Below, piece after piece: positions 33,949-42,084 of a DNA stretch of 64,000 nt (within the stretch, counting starts at the first letter, position 1; each line of letters opens with the position of its first letter). The translations under genes were made by a program, and so were the position numbers. The stretch spans positions 48,675-112,674 of the forward strand of contig JBGAPZ010000007.1 in NCBI GenBank assembly GCA_044220975.1, given 5' to 3'. Under the pieces are notes generated by a model that had not been told where the DNA came from, made no database searches, and saw only the letters and a program-made list of their open reading frames with translations. The DNA is from SZUA-430 sp044220975. GTDB taxonomy: Bacteria; Pseudomonadota; Alphaproteobacteria; Micropepsales; Micropepsaceae.

Positions 33949-35211
33949 CTAGAGCGGCAACCTCAAGACGAAGGCAGCGCGGTCGTCGCGCGTTTCGACA
34001 GTGACGTCGCCGCCGTGGCGGCGGGCGATTTGACGGACGAGGGCAAGGCCAAGACCTGCACCTGTGGATGCGGCCCCTGCTTTGCGGAAGAAGGGTTCGA
34101 AGATGCGTGCGCGGTCGTCCTCGGCGATGCCGGGGCCGTGGTCGGCAACGGTGAGCACAGCGGCGCCGGTTTGCATCGCAACAGCGACGTCGATGGGCGG
34201 CGCGCCGTGGCGCTTCGCGTTTTCAAGCAGGTTGCGGATCAGGCGGCGCAGCAGCCGTGCATCGCCTTGCACGGTGACCGGCGTGCCGGTGACGGTCGCG
34301 CCCTCGTAGTGCGCGGCTTCCTCGGCAGCGAGCGCAAGCAGGTCGACGGGTTCGACTTGATCCAGGCGCTCCATGGCGTCGAGGCGGCTTGAGAGCAGGA
34401 TTTCGTCGATCAGTTGGTCAAGTTCAGCGATGTCTTGTTCGAGTTCGGCTTTGGCAGTGGGGTCTGCTTTCTCTTTCAAGAGTTCGATGCCCATGCGCAG
34501 GCGCGTGAGCGGCGTGCGCAGTTCATGGCTGGCGTTTGCCAACAGCATCTTGTGGGCTTTGATCAGTTCTTCGATGCGTCCGGCTGCGCGGTTGAAGCTT
34601 TCGGCTACCCTGGCGACTTCGTCGCGACCTTCGACTTTGACGCGCACCGTTAAGTCGCCGGCGCCCAGTTGCTCGACGCCGGTTTGCAAGCGCTCCAGCC
34701 GGTTCGTCAGGCCGCGCACGATCGGATAGGCGCCCAGCGCTATCAGCAGCGCTACGATCGCCAGATGCCCGAAGAAGCCGAGCCCGTAGCCGCGGTGATC
34801 ATGATCGGAGCGCGAGCGGAAGACGACGATGCGGCCATCGCTCAACGGAAGGCGCCAAACGCTCTGACGCGGGCGATGGAACCACCTATCGTCGCCGCCG
34901 TTCGTCACCTCGTCCGGGGGCGGCAGCGGCTCGCCAGATGCGGCGAGTAGCGCGCCGCTCTCGTCGAAAAGCGCGAGGTCCGCACGGATGAGGCGCGACA
35001 GCCGGTCGACGGCTTGCTTTTGCTCCGGAAGTGGCGCGGCCTTGTCGGCGAGCGCGGCGGTGAGCACGCCGCCGGCCATGTGAAAGGCACCGCGCATCGA
35101 CTCGGCTTCCGGACCCGCGCGCCAAACGGCGGCGGTCGCGACCACGGCGAGCAAGAGGCTTGCTACGATCGTCAGATACACTTTGACGTAGAGGCGGTTG
35201 AAGATGCGCAT
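33949..35211 (-). CDS. Sensor histidine kinase (HAMP, EnvZ/CpxA class)
   Basis: 420 residues. TM1 is about 9-29, a periplasmic loop about 30-145, and TM2 about 146-166, followed by HAMP (about 167-220). The phospho-acceptor is H229 in NASHELRTPLTRLRMG. The ATPase domain has the N box NLLENAKRHG, G1 DHGPGIAEDDRARIFEPFF and G2 GAGLGLALV. Six bases separate it from the response regulator. With the Spy-like protein encoded first in the operon, it looks like a Cpx- or Zra-type envelope-stress or metal sensor. The stimulus is not defined. Confidence 0.92.
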   Translation of the reverse strand: MRIFNRLYVKVYLTIVASLLLAVVATAAVWRAGPEAESMRGAFHMAGGVLTAALADKAAPLPEQKQAVDRLSRLIRADLALFDESGALLAASGEPLPPPDEVTNGGDDRWFHRPRQSVWRLPLSDGRIVVFRSRSDHDHRGYGLGFFGHLAIVALLIALGAYPIVRGLTNRLERLQTGVEQLGAGDLTVRVKVEGRDEVARVAESFNRAAGRIEELIKAHKMLLANASHELRTPLTRLRMGIELLKEKADPTAKAELEQDIAELDQLIDEILLSSRLDAMERLDQVEPVDLLALAAEEAAHYEGATVTGTPVTVQGDARLLRRLIRNLLENAKRHGAPPIDVAVAMQTGAAVLTVADHGPGIAEDDRARIFEPFFRKAGAASTGAGLGLALVRQIARRHGGDVTVETRDDRAAFVLRLPL

Positions 35212-35217
35212 GGCGCG

Positions 35218-35901
35218 TTAGTCCTGCGCCTTGGCGAAGACATAGCCGGCGCCGCGGACGGTGATGACGCGGCGCGGCTCCTTCGGGTTGTCTTCAATTG
35301 CGGCGCGGATACGCGAGATGTGCACGTCGATCGAGCGGTCGAACGCCTCGATCGTTTCGCCTTTGACGAGGTCGAACAGGGCGTCGCGCGAGAGTACGCG
35401 GCCTGCGCGTTCGGCCATCGCGAGGATGAGGGCGTATTGGTAGCTCGTGAGCGTGCGCGGCGTACCGTCGATGCGCACTTCGCGGGCGTCCTTATCGATC
35501 TCCAATCGGCCAAAGCGGAGCGCGTTGGCGGGCGCGTTATGCGCGCGCCGGAGAATGGCTCTGAGGCGCGCCAAGAGTTCGCGGGGTTCGAAAGGTTTCG
35601 GCAGGTAGTCGTCGGCGCCCATTTCGAGACCGATGATCCGGTCCATCGCGTCGCCTCTGGCTGTGAGCATGAGGATGGGTGTTTGCGCCTTCGTCCGGAC
35701 TTCTTTGCAGACGTCAAGGCCGTCCATGTCGGGTAGCATGAGATCGAGCACGAGTGCGTCAAAGGTTTCGCGCTGCGTGAATGCTAAGGCCGCGCGTCCG
35801 TTCGGCGCAAGGGTGACGCGGAAACCCGCGCCTGCCAGATAGTCTTCGACCATCCGGGCGAGGCGCGGGTCATCTTCGACGAGCAAGATGCGGTCGGCCA
35901 C
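35218..35901 (-). CDS. OmpR-family response regulator
   Basis: 227 residues. The receiver domain spans 1-118 with acidic pocket E9-D10-D11, phospho-acceptor D53 (VLDLMLPDMDG), Thr in MLTARG and Lys in YLPKPFEP. The C-terminal winged helix contains LTSYQYALILAMAERAGRVLSRDALFD and RSIDVHISRIRAAIEDNPKEPRRVITVRGAGYVF. It is paired with the kinase just downstream, and probably activates the operon including the Spy-like gene (inference). Confidence 0.94.
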   Translation of the reverse strand: MADRILLVEDDPRLARMVEDYLAGAGFRVTLAPNGRAALAFTQRETFDALVLDLMLPDMDGLDVCKEVRTKAQTPILMLTARGDAMDRIIGLEMGADDYLPKPFEPRELLARLRAILRRAHNAPANALRFGRLEIDKDAREVRIDGTPRTLTSYQYALILAMAERAGRVLSRDALFDLVKGETIEAFDRSIDVHISRIRAAIEDNPKEPRRVITVRGAGYVFAKAQD

Positions 35902-35930
35902 CGTCGATTTCCTTCAGCGGCCGGACGCCA

Positions 35931-36452
35931 TCAGAAGTCCCAGCGCTGTGCGAGCTTTGCGCGTTGCTCCGGCGTTAGAACATCGGCCGCATCGGCGATC
36001 GCTTGCGTGACGCGTTTGCTGGCTTCGTCCGCGGTCGCGATTTGCTCGGCGCGGAAGGCTTCTACGGCGGCGCGGTCGATCGTCGGCGCCCGCAAGATTT
36101 CGGCAGCGCGCTTGTGCGCGGCTTGCATCTTTTGGTGCAGCGGCTGCATGTCGGTCGCGAGTGCGCTCGCGATCGCGGTCAGCTTTTGCTTCTGCTCCGG
36201 CGTTGCATCGACTGCACGAGCGAGGTGGTCGGCCATGCGGGTTGCGTGTTCCGTCGCCCGCGCCGGGTCCATGGGCCCGTGCATGCGGTGATGACCCCAA
36301 CCGCCCGGTCCGCCGCCCCAGTGGCGCGGGCCGAAGCCGCCGTGGCCCATAGCCGAGGTCGCGAGGCCGCCGCCGACTAAGCCGATCACCGCTGCGCCGA
36401 TCAATGCGAGGTAACCGAAGCCGCGGCGGGCGGGTTTTGTGTCGTCGTTCAT
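35931..36452 (-). CDS. Spy/CpxP/ZraP-like periplasmic protein with Gly/His-rich segment
   Basis: 173 residues from ATG 36452, with GGAGAAG upstream; in-frame sequence before it has no better start. An N-terminal membrane or signal helix (YLALIGAAVIGLVGGGLATSA) is followed by a Gly/His-rich stretch at about 37-62 (including GHHRMHGP). Long alpha-helices then end in VLTPEQRAKLAQRW, the LTxxQ motif of the Spy/CpxP family. These proteins act as periplasmic chaperones or as inhibitors of their sensor kinase. The His-rich stretch suggests metal binding, as in ZraP. It is the first gene of the two-component operon. Confidence 0.85.
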   Translation of the reverse strand: MNDDTKPARRGFGYLALIGAAVIGLVGGGLATSAMGHGGFGPRHWGGGPGGWGHHRMHGPMDPARATEHATRMADHLARAVDATPEQKQKLTAIASALATDMQPLHQKMQAAHKRAAEILRAPTIDRAAVEAFRAEQIATADEASKRVTQAIADAADVLTPEQRAKLAQRWDF

Positions 36453-36674
36453 TTTTGTCTTCTCCGTGTTGGGCAAGTATGCCCTGCCCCTTCAGATGAT
36501 GCAGGCGTGTTTCGTGCGGTTTGCGGTCCTGTAAAGATTTGTTGCTGACGGGCGTTCGTTAAGACAGGGTCCCCGCGGCATTTGGCGCAAAACCGCCGCC
36601 TATTCGGGGTTGTAAGGCCAACCTTCTGCGGCTCTAATCCGCCGCCTTTCAGCCTCTTTTTTCGCGAGCAATTC

Positions 36675-37607
36675 ATGGCGCGCCTGACGATCATCCCCGA
36701 CAACACAAATATCGATTTCGTCGGGCAGAGGTATATCGCCTTCGCGATCGACGGCTTGTTGGTTTTGGCGACCATTCTTTCGCTCTATTTCCAGGGGCTC
36801 AACCTGGGCATCGATTTTACCGGCGGGGTCGTGATCGAGGCGTCGAGCGCGAACACGATCGACATCGGCGCGTTGCGCGAAAAGCTCGCCGGGCTGGGTT
36901 TTGGCGAAGTGGCGATACAGAATTTCGGTACCGACAAATCCGTTCTCATTCGCGTTCAGCCGTCCAAGCGAGTCGTCGGCCAGGAAATGGCCGTTGCGAA
37001 CACGATCAAGGAAGCGCTGGGGACAGGCTTCACGATCGGCCGGCAGGAAGCGGTCGGCCCGAAAGTTTCGGGCGAGCTTTTCCAAACCGGTATCATCGCG
37101 ACCACGCTCGCCATTCTGATGATCGCGGCTTACGTGTGGTTCCGGTTCGAGTGGCAGTTCGGCATCGCCGGTATGTTGGCGACCGGCCACGATGTGCTCG
37201 TTGCGGTCGGCATGTATTCGTTCTTCCAGTTCGATTTTAACCTCACCTCGATCGCGGCGCTCCTGCTGCTTGCTGGTTATTCGATCAACGACACAGTCGT
37301 CGTGTTCGACCGGATCCGCGAAAACCGCCGCAAGTTCCGGCAGATGCCGCTGGCGGGGCTCATCAATCTGTCGACGAACCAGACGCTGTCGCGCACGTTC
37401 TTGACCAGCTTTACGACGGCGCTGTCCGTTGTGCCTCTGATCCTGTTCGGCGGCGAGGCGCTGTTCGGTTTCGGTGCCACGATTTTGTGGGGCATCGTGA
37501 TCGGCACGTATTCGTCGGTGTTCGTCGCAGGCTGTCTGTTGCTCTTTATGCCGACGATCACCATGGGCCAGGCGCGCCCGCAGACGGCGGCAGGCGCGCA
37601 GGTCTAG
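36675..37607 (+). CDS. secF: Protein translocase subunit SecF
   Basis: 310 residues from ATG 36675; upstream in-frame sequence is not SecF-like. There are six helices. TM1 is followed by the conserved LGIDFTGGVVIEA, then a periplasmic P4-type domain, and the membrane motif GYSINDTVVVFDRIRENRRK. FGGEALFGFGATILWGIVIGTYSSVFVA lies near the end. SecF works with SecD to pull exported proteins through SecYEG using proton motive force. secD and yajC normally precede secF, but here the upstream neighbour is the divergent Spy-like gene, so secD must lie elsewhere. The stop overlaps the convergent TauE/SafE gene by four bases. Confidence 0.94.
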   Translation: MARLTIIPDNTNIDFVGQRYIAFAIDGLLVLATILSLYFQGLNLGIDFTGGVVIEASSANTIDIGALREKLAGLGFGEVAIQNFGTDKSVLIRVQPSKRVVGQEMAVANTIKEALGTGFTIGRQEAVGPKVSGELFQTGIIATTLAILMIAAYVWFRFEWQFGIAGMLATGHDVLVAVGMYSFFQFDFNLTSIAALLLLAGYSINDTVVVFDRIRENRRKFRQMPLAGLINLSTNQTLSRTFLTSFTTALSVVPLILFGGEALFGFGATILWGIVIGTYSSVFVAGCLLLFMPTITMGQARPQTAAGAQV

Positions 37608-38446
37608 CCGAGATAGGCCCAGCCCATTCGCAGCGCCGTCAGGCATAAGAACGTTCCGAATGCGAGACGCAGTGCGCGCCGCGACAGGCTGTGCGCCAGC
37701 GCGACGCCCCAGGGTGCCGAGACGATCGTTGCGGGCACGATGAGCGCCAGTCCGATCAGGCTGATATAGCCCAGGGAGTAGGGCGGCAGGCCGTCGGAAT
37801 TCCAGCCGGTGACGATCATTCCGATTGCGCCGGGTACCGCGATGATCAGGCCGAAGCCTGCCGCAGTTGCGACGGCACGGTGCATGGACGCACCAAAGAG
37901 TGTCATCACGGTCACCCCAAACGTGCCGCCGCCGATCCCCATCATCACCGAGAGACAGCCATTGGCGAGTCCGAGCGGCCAGCTCCACAGGCCCCTCGGT
38001 GCGTCGTCGCCGAGGCGCCAGTCTTCGCGGCCCACCAACATGAACAGGCCAAGCGCGCCTGCGCCGCCGGCGAAAACACCGGTCAGCCCCTTTCCGCCGA
38101 CAAGGTGCGCGAGCCATGTGCCAACGAGTACGCCGAACAATGTCGGCAGCGCCCAAGCGCGCAGCACGTCCCAATCGACGGCACCCTTCTTGTTGTGGCT
38201 CAAAGTGGAGCGGATCGATGTTGGGATGATGGTCGCGAGCGATGTGCCCACCGCGAGCGGCATTCGCACCGCCTCGTCAACGCCGAGGAAAGAGAGTGTC
38301 TGGTAGAGCACCGGCACGAGCACTATGCCGCCACCGACGCCGAGCAGCCCCGCGACAGTGCCCGCGATGAGCCCCGAGAGTGCGATGCCCACCGCGAGCG
38401 CGATCAGTTCGCCGGTCGAAACCGACCCAAACATGCCGCCGCTCAT
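37604..38446 (-). CDS. TauE/SafE-family sulfite/organosulfur exporter
   Basis: 280 residues from ATG 38446; a TTG at 38464 is also in frame. About eight helices form two repeats: TVAGLLGVGGGIVLVPVLYQTL at the start of repeat 1, and LANGCLSVMMGIGGGTFGVTVMTLFG at the start of repeat 2. These glycine-rich turns mark the family. Members export sulfite or C2/C3 sulfonates across the inner membrane. The substrate of this copy is unknown, as no sulfur-metabolism gene is nearby. Confidence 0.88.
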   Translation of the reverse strand: MSGGMFGSVSTGELIALAVGIALSGLIAGTVAGLLGVGGGIVLVPVLYQTLSFLGVDEAVRMPLAVGTSLATIIPTSIRSTLSHNKKGAVDWDVLRAWALPTLFGVLVGTWLAHLVGGKGLTGVFAGGAGALGLFMLVGREDWRLGDDAPRGLWSWPLGLANGCLSVMMGIGGGTFGVTVMTLFGASMHRAVATAAGFGLIIAVPGAIGMIVTGWNSDGLPPYSLGYISLIGLALIVPATIVSAPWGVALAHSLSRRALRLAFGTFLCLTALRMGWAYLG

Positions 38447-38464
38447 GTAGTGAGGCCCATGCAA

Positions 38465-38784
38465 GTGAAAAACACGAAATCGAATCCGTTCGATGCGTTC
38501 GCTTCGCAGATTTCCGCCAATTTATCCGTTCGGAATCCGTTCGGAATCCGTTCGGAAACGTTTGCTGGAATCGAAAACACGAAGACTATCCACCTTATAT
38601 GCCGTTATTCCAACAAACATGCGCGCTGACCCGTGTTTCGCGGATTGGCCGCAAATCGCCGTTGGTCCCGATGCACAATGTCAAACCGCGGGTGGGAATC
38701 CTTGCGCCAGCTCGCTGGCCAATGGCGCGAGAACATAGTTAGAACACTTTGGTGTAAAAGTCAAGCGAATATCCGCCAAACGTA
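38465..38784. other. Non-coding gap of 320 bases
   Basis: This is the gap between the TauE/SafE start and the DUF1905 gene end. It is lower in GC than its neighbours and should hold the TauE/SafE promoter. It includes the triple repeat at 38524-38556. I see no credible gene, no tRNA and no strong hairpin. Confidence 0.5.
38524..38556. repeat. Three tandem 11-base repeats
   Basis: ATCCGTTCGGA occurs three times head to tail (38524, 38535 and 38546). A fourth degenerate copy, ATCCGTTCGATG, begins near 38484. The 11-base period is close to one helical turn, which would place a bound protein on one face of the DNA upstream of the TauE/SafE gene. Slippage expansion is the plain alternative. Confidence 0.6.
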
Positions 38785-39150
38785 CTATTTCGCTCGCTTC
38801 TTCACGTGAGCTGCCGGTGCATTTCTTGGTGAGACCGTCATGCGCACCACGTCGCCGATCTTGCTGCGGGTTTTTTTTAGCAGCGCCTCGTCGACCAGAA
38901 CGAAGTTGCGGCCCCAACGGTTGCCGATCCAGCCTTCGAAACCCGGTCGGCCTATCGTGCCGCTTACGAGATAGCCTGTCTTCCAAGGTGGCGGAACGGC
39001 TGCGGGTGCGACACGCCATATCTTCGCAGGATCGAAGGGCACGACAACGGCGGCCACTTTGTGGCCGTCCAGAATTTGGGCGTGAAAGGTTTGTTCGCCG
39101 TTCCCTACGAACTTCTTCGCTGCAGACCGTGACGATTTGGCTGGGCTCAC
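38785..39150 (-). CDS. DUF1905 domain protein
   Basis: 121 residues from GTG 39150, overlapping the VOC stop (GTGA). The DUF1905 core is TFHAQILDGHKVAAVVVPFDPAKIW, then VSGTIGRPGFEGWIGNRWGRNFVLVDEALLKK and IGDVVRMTVS. The family is small and has no proven biochemical role. The ends are Lys-rich. It is co-transcribed with the VOC protein upstream. Confidence 0.82.
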   Translation of the reverse strand: MSPAKSSRSAAKKFVGNGEQTFHAQILDGHKVAAVVVPFDPAKIWRVAPAAVPPPWKTGYLVSGTIGRPGFEGWIGNRWGRNFVLVDEALLKKTRSKIGDVVRMTVSPRNAPAAHVKKRAK

Positions 39151-39485
39151 GGGCGCGCGTGGCGCGGTTCATAGATGCCAAGCGTGCCGCCACCCGGCAG
39201 GCCCACGCGCGTGGAACGCCCCCAGCCTTGGGTGCTGACCGGCTCGCAAGCCACGCCCTTCGCTTTGAGCCGCTTCATCTCGGCGTCGATATCGTCGCAC
39301 ATGAAGTACAATTCGTGCTTGTCGTTCTCGTCGGACGGATGAACGGCGGCCTCTGACGGCGGCAGCTTGAATATCAACCATCCGTGGCCGACGTCGACGT
39401 GAGCCAATCCGAGGATCTCCTTCAGGAAAGCGCGATCCTTATCCGCGTCGCGGGAGTAAATGATGATGTGGGCGCCATTGATCAA
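39147..39485 (-). CDS. VOC-family protein (glyoxalase-like)
   Basis: 112 residues from TTG 39485, preceded by AGGAGAT at normal spacing; the in-frame sequence further upstream has no family match. One VOC module is present: INGAHIIIYSRDADKDRAFLKEILGL, DVGHGWLIFKLPP, ELYFMCDDIDAEMKRLKAKG and GGGTLGIYEPRH. Metal ligands could be His in GAHI, His in KHELYF and Glu in IYEP. Divergent ArsR-VOC pairs are common in proteobacteria, and the VOC protein is usually the regulated gene. Confidence 0.83.
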   Translation of the reverse strand: MINGAHIIIYSRDADKDRAFLKEILGLAHVDVGHGWLIFKLPPSEAAVHPSDENDKHELYFMCDDIDAEMKRLKAKGVACEPVSTQGWGRSTRVGLPGGGTLGIYEPRHARP

Positions 39486-39542
39486 CGTTGATCTCCTTCT
39501 CTTGCGCTCACTCAAACCCAACCGCCCTGCGCTTGCCAAGCG

Positions 39543-39560
39543 TGTGAGTTTGAACTCACA
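39543..39560. promoter_or_regulatory. Candidate ArsR operator
   Basis: Perfect 8-base arms TGTGAGTT and AACTCACA around a 2-base centre. It ends 6 bases before the ArsR ATG and lies in the divergent gap to the VOC gene. The site leaves no room for a ribosome-binding site before the ATG, so the regulator mRNA may be leaderless and repressed by its own product. Confidence 0.6.
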
Positions 39561-39566
39561 TAAGGG

Positions 39567-39857
39567 ATGCGCAGCGGTCCAAACGCCCATGCAATCCTCG
39601 ACGCCTTAGGCGACCCCATCCGCCGCGTCATCTACCAGCGCTTGCGCCGAAAACCGAGCAACGTCACGCACTTGGCCAAGGGCTTGCCGGTAACGCGATC
39701 GGCCGTGTCGCGGCACCTGCAAGTCCTGAAAAGTGCTGGGCTTGTCGAAGCGGTCGCCCGAGGGCAGAGCCAAATTTATAGCGTGTGCGCAAAAGGGCTT
39801 CAGCCGCTGAGCGCGTGGATCGAAAAGCCCGCGACGGAACCCGGCCGCAATACCTGA
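39567..39857 (+). CDS. ArsR-family HTH regulator (no metal site)
   Basis: 96 residues forming one winged helix: HAILDALGDPIRRVIYQRLRRKPSNVTHLAKGLPVTRSAVSRHLQVLKSAGLVEAVARGQSQIYSV. No Cys pair of the ELCV(C)D type is present, so it is of the non-metal, autorepressor-like type. It is divergent from the VOC/DUF1905 unit. It is probably the repressor of that unit and of the following gene. Confidence 0.87.
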   Translation: MRSGPNAHAILDALGDPIRRVIYQRLRRKPSNVTHLAKGLPVTRSAVSRHLQVLKSAGLVEAVARGQSQIYSVCAKGLQPLSAWIEKPATEPGRNT

Positions 39858-39913
39858 CACGATGTGTCACATATCGCCTCGTAAGCTCCTTCTGTCCTTA
39901 AGGAGATGCGATA

Positions 39914-40402
39914 ATGGCCACCAGCGATCTGCAAGGCCTCCACGATTTCGACTTTCTTGCCGGGGAGTGGCGCGTCGAGCATCGCCGTCTGAAGGAGCGG
40001 CTTGCCGGGAGTACGGAATGGATCGCGTTTTCGGGAACGACGAAGGCGCAGCTCATGATGGATGGCGCCGCGAATATCGACGACAACTTTCTGGACATGC
40101 CGGGCGGCGCCTATCGCGCGATGACAATGCGTGCGTTCGATCCGGCCGCGGCACTGTGGTCGATCTGGTGGCTGGACGGGCGTACACCGCATGCGCCGAT
40201 GGACCCGCCGATGCGCGGGCGCTTCGACAACGGCGTTGGACTTTTCCTTGCGGACGAAGCGTTCAACGGCAGGCCGATCCGCGTGCGCTTCATCTGGTCG
40301 CGCATCACGCAGACATCCGCGCACTGGGAGCAGGCGTTCTCGTCCGATGCCGGAGCGACGTGGGAAACGAACTGGATCATGGATTTTTCACGCGTCAGGT
40401 AG
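39914..40402 (+). CDS. DUF1579-like small protein
   Basis: 162 residues with AAGGAG before the ATG. It begins LQGLHDFDFLAGEWRVEHRRLKERL, a pattern seen in DUF1579-type and related lipocalin-like beta-barrel proteins (FDFLxGxW). The rest is beta-rich with many Trp (LWSIWWLDGRTPHAP, FIWSRITQTSAHWEQAFSSDAGATWETNWIMDF). It may bind a small hydrophobic ligand. No active site is recognised. It follows the ArsR gene by 56 bases. Confidence 0.78.
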   Translation: MATSDLQGLHDFDFLAGEWRVEHRRLKERLAGSTEWIAFSGTTKAQLMMDGAANIDDNFLDMPGGAYRAMTMRAFDPAAALWSIWWLDGRTPHAPMDPPMRGRFDNGVGLFLADEAFNGRPIRVRFIWSRITQTSAHWEQAFSSDAGATWETNWIMDFSRVR

Positions 40403-40558
40403 CGCTCCGATCAGCGGGCGGTGGCGCGCAATAAGCAACGCAACGTCTCGTACCTGACTGTGGTTCTGTTTCATCACTGATTAAGTATGTGCGCCCGAGA
40501 ATGGTGGAAGGCTGCGTCGGCTCATACGCTCCATTTCCAAGCGAATCACGAGATCGCC

Positions 40559-41230
40559 ATGAACAAAATCACCACGACACTTCTGGCCGGGACCGTGCTT
40601 GCGAGCGCGTCGTTCACGGCCTCCGCCAGCGGATGGGGCGGATTTTATGCCGGCGCATTTTTCAGTTTGGGCGAAAGCCAAAACGATTGGCGGGGCGTTA
40701 TGGGCCCCGAGACAATTTCCCGCTCGCTCGAAGGGACCGACGAGGGCGGTGGAATCTTTGGCGGTTACAATTTCGAATTCGGCAATTTTGTCGTCGGGAT
40801 CGAGGGTGAGGCCGGCGCACACAACGCGACGCGACGGCGCATTTTTGCCGCGACGTTCGACGGGACGGAAGGGTTCGATCTCGAGTCGAACATGAACGTG
40901 TTGGGATCGGTGCGCGGCCGGGTTGGGTTCACGTTCCAAGACGCGCTGTTCTACGCGCTTGCCGGTGCGGCGTTCACCGACCTTCAACAACGCTGGATCG
41001 GGCACCATCTGTTGAGCTCCGACGTGACGGGCAGCGACGACGCGGGCGTTGGCTTTGTCTTTGGCGGCGGCTTCGACCTTCCTTTGACGGAGTGCCTGGC
41101 GCTTCGCGGTGAGGTTGCCCACTACGATTTCGGCAGCGCATCCGGGCAGCCTGGCGGGCCCTACAGTGAGGCGTTCAGCGTCGATCAACAGGTCAAGCAG
41201 ATGCGGGTCGGCGTTTCCTACCAGTTTTAG
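40559..41230 (+). CDS. Outer-membrane beta-barrel protein (Omp25/Omp31-like)
   Basis: 223 residues from ATG 40559, with signal peptide MNKITTTLLAGTVLASASFTASA. It starts GWGGFYAGAFFSLGE and alternates amphipathic strands such as GGGIFGGYNFEFGNFVVGIEGEA and LGSVRGRVGFTFQDALFYALAGAAFTD. It ends VGVSYQF with a C-terminal Phe for the BAM machinery. An eight-stranded barrel is likely. Such proteins give surface structure in alphaproteobacteria. A strong terminator follows. Confidence 0.88.
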   Translation: MNKITTTLLAGTVLASASFTASASGWGGFYAGAFFSLGESQNDWRGVMGPETISRSLEGTDEGGGIFGGYNFEFGNFVVGIEGEAGAHNATRRRIFAATFDGTEGFDLESNMNVLGSVRGRVGFTFQDALFYALAGAAFTDLQQRWIGHHLLSSDVTGSDDAGVGFVFGGGFDLPLTECLALRGEVAHYDFGSASGQPGGPYSEAFSVDQQVKQMRVGVSYQF

Positions 41231-41255
41231 GCAAGAAATCGAGCCTCAGGACGAT

Positions 41256-41283
41256 AAGGGAGCGGTGACACCGCTCCCTTTTT
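41256..41283 (+). terminator. Rho-independent terminator after the barrel gene
   Basis: Perfect 11-base arms AAGGGAGCGGT and ACCGCTCCCTT around a GAC loop, followed by TTT. It lies 26 bases after the barrel gene stop and 17 before the methyltransferase start. Confidence 0.9.
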
Positions 41284-41299
41284 GCTATGAGCGGCAGTC

Positions 41300-42082
41300 A
41301 TGAGCCATTGGCAACGCTATGCCGCCCGTTGGTCGCAGATCGCACCGCCGTTGCGGCCGACTGAAGACACGGTGCGTCTTGCGCAATCGATCGTCGCCGA
41401 TCCGCAAGCACGGGTGCTTCTTTTGGGCGTCACACCGGAATTGGCCGATGCGTTCGAGCACGTTCACGCAGTGGACAAAAGCTCACAGATGGTCGCCACC
41501 GTGTGGCCCGGCAATACGCCGTCGAAGCGCGCGGTGTGCGCTGACTGGCTCGACATGACCGAGCCCGCTTCGCATTTCGATGCCGTCGTCGGCGACGGAA
41601 GTTTGAACAACATCCTTTATCCGCGCGAACTCAAGACGCTCTATAACAACCTTGCGCGGGTCATGAAGCCCGGAGGACGTTTCGCCTGCCGTTTGTTCGA
41701 ACGGCCGGAACGCGCGATCACCGAGGACGACCTTCGCACGACGGTGCGGGGCGGCAGCGGTCACGGCTTTCATGCTTTCAAGTGGCAGCTTGCGATGCAT
41801 CTGGCGGCGCGCGTTGGCGCCAACCTTCCGGTTGCGCTGATCCTGCAGACTTTCAACGATATGTTCGCCGACCGCGATGCGCTTGCCGCGGCCACGGGTT
41901 GGCCGCGTGCAGCGATCGATACGATCGATGTGTATCGCGGGTCTCCGGTCGTCTATGCGTTCCCGGATCGCGAAGAGTTTCGTTCCGCGCTCCCCAATGC
42001 TTTCCACCACGTGAAGTTCGTGGCGTGCGGCAGCTACGACCTTGCGCCGCTCTGTCCCATCCTGACCTTCGTCAAGGCGTGA
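41300..42082 (+). CDS. Class I SAM-dependent methyltransferase
   Basis: 260 residues. Motif I is a weak form, ARVLLLGVTPELADA, followed by the acidic HVHAVDKSSQMV. Motif II is FDAVVGDGSLNNI, then LYNNLARVMKPGGRFACRLFERPE, the standard post-II strand and loop. Such enzymes methylate small molecules or proteins in the cytoplasm. The AMP-ligase gene starts 2 bases after the stop, so the two are co-transcribed and may work on one metabolite. Confidence 0.83.
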   Translation: MSHWQRYAARWSQIAPPLRPTEDTVRLAQSIVADPQARVLLLGVTPELADAFEHVHAVDKSSQMVATVWPGNTPSKRAVCADWLDMTEPASHFDAVVGDGSLNNILYPRELKTLYNNLARVMKPGGRFACRLFERPERAITEDDLRTTVRGGSGHGFHAFKWQLAMHLAARVGANLPVALILQTFNDMFADRDALAAATGWPRAAIDTIDVYRGSPVVYAFPDREEFRSALPNAFHHVKFVACGSYDLAPLCPILTFVKA

Positions 42083-42084
42083 CG

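Noticed and set aside
36600..38174. 524-residue open frame opposite secF and running into the exporter
   Set aside because: It spans two convergent real genes and has no ribosome-binding site or recognisable domain.
38524..38556. Plasmid-type iterons or an origin
   Set aside because: Only three 11-base copies, with no replication gene, AT-rich unwinding region or DnaA boxes nearby.
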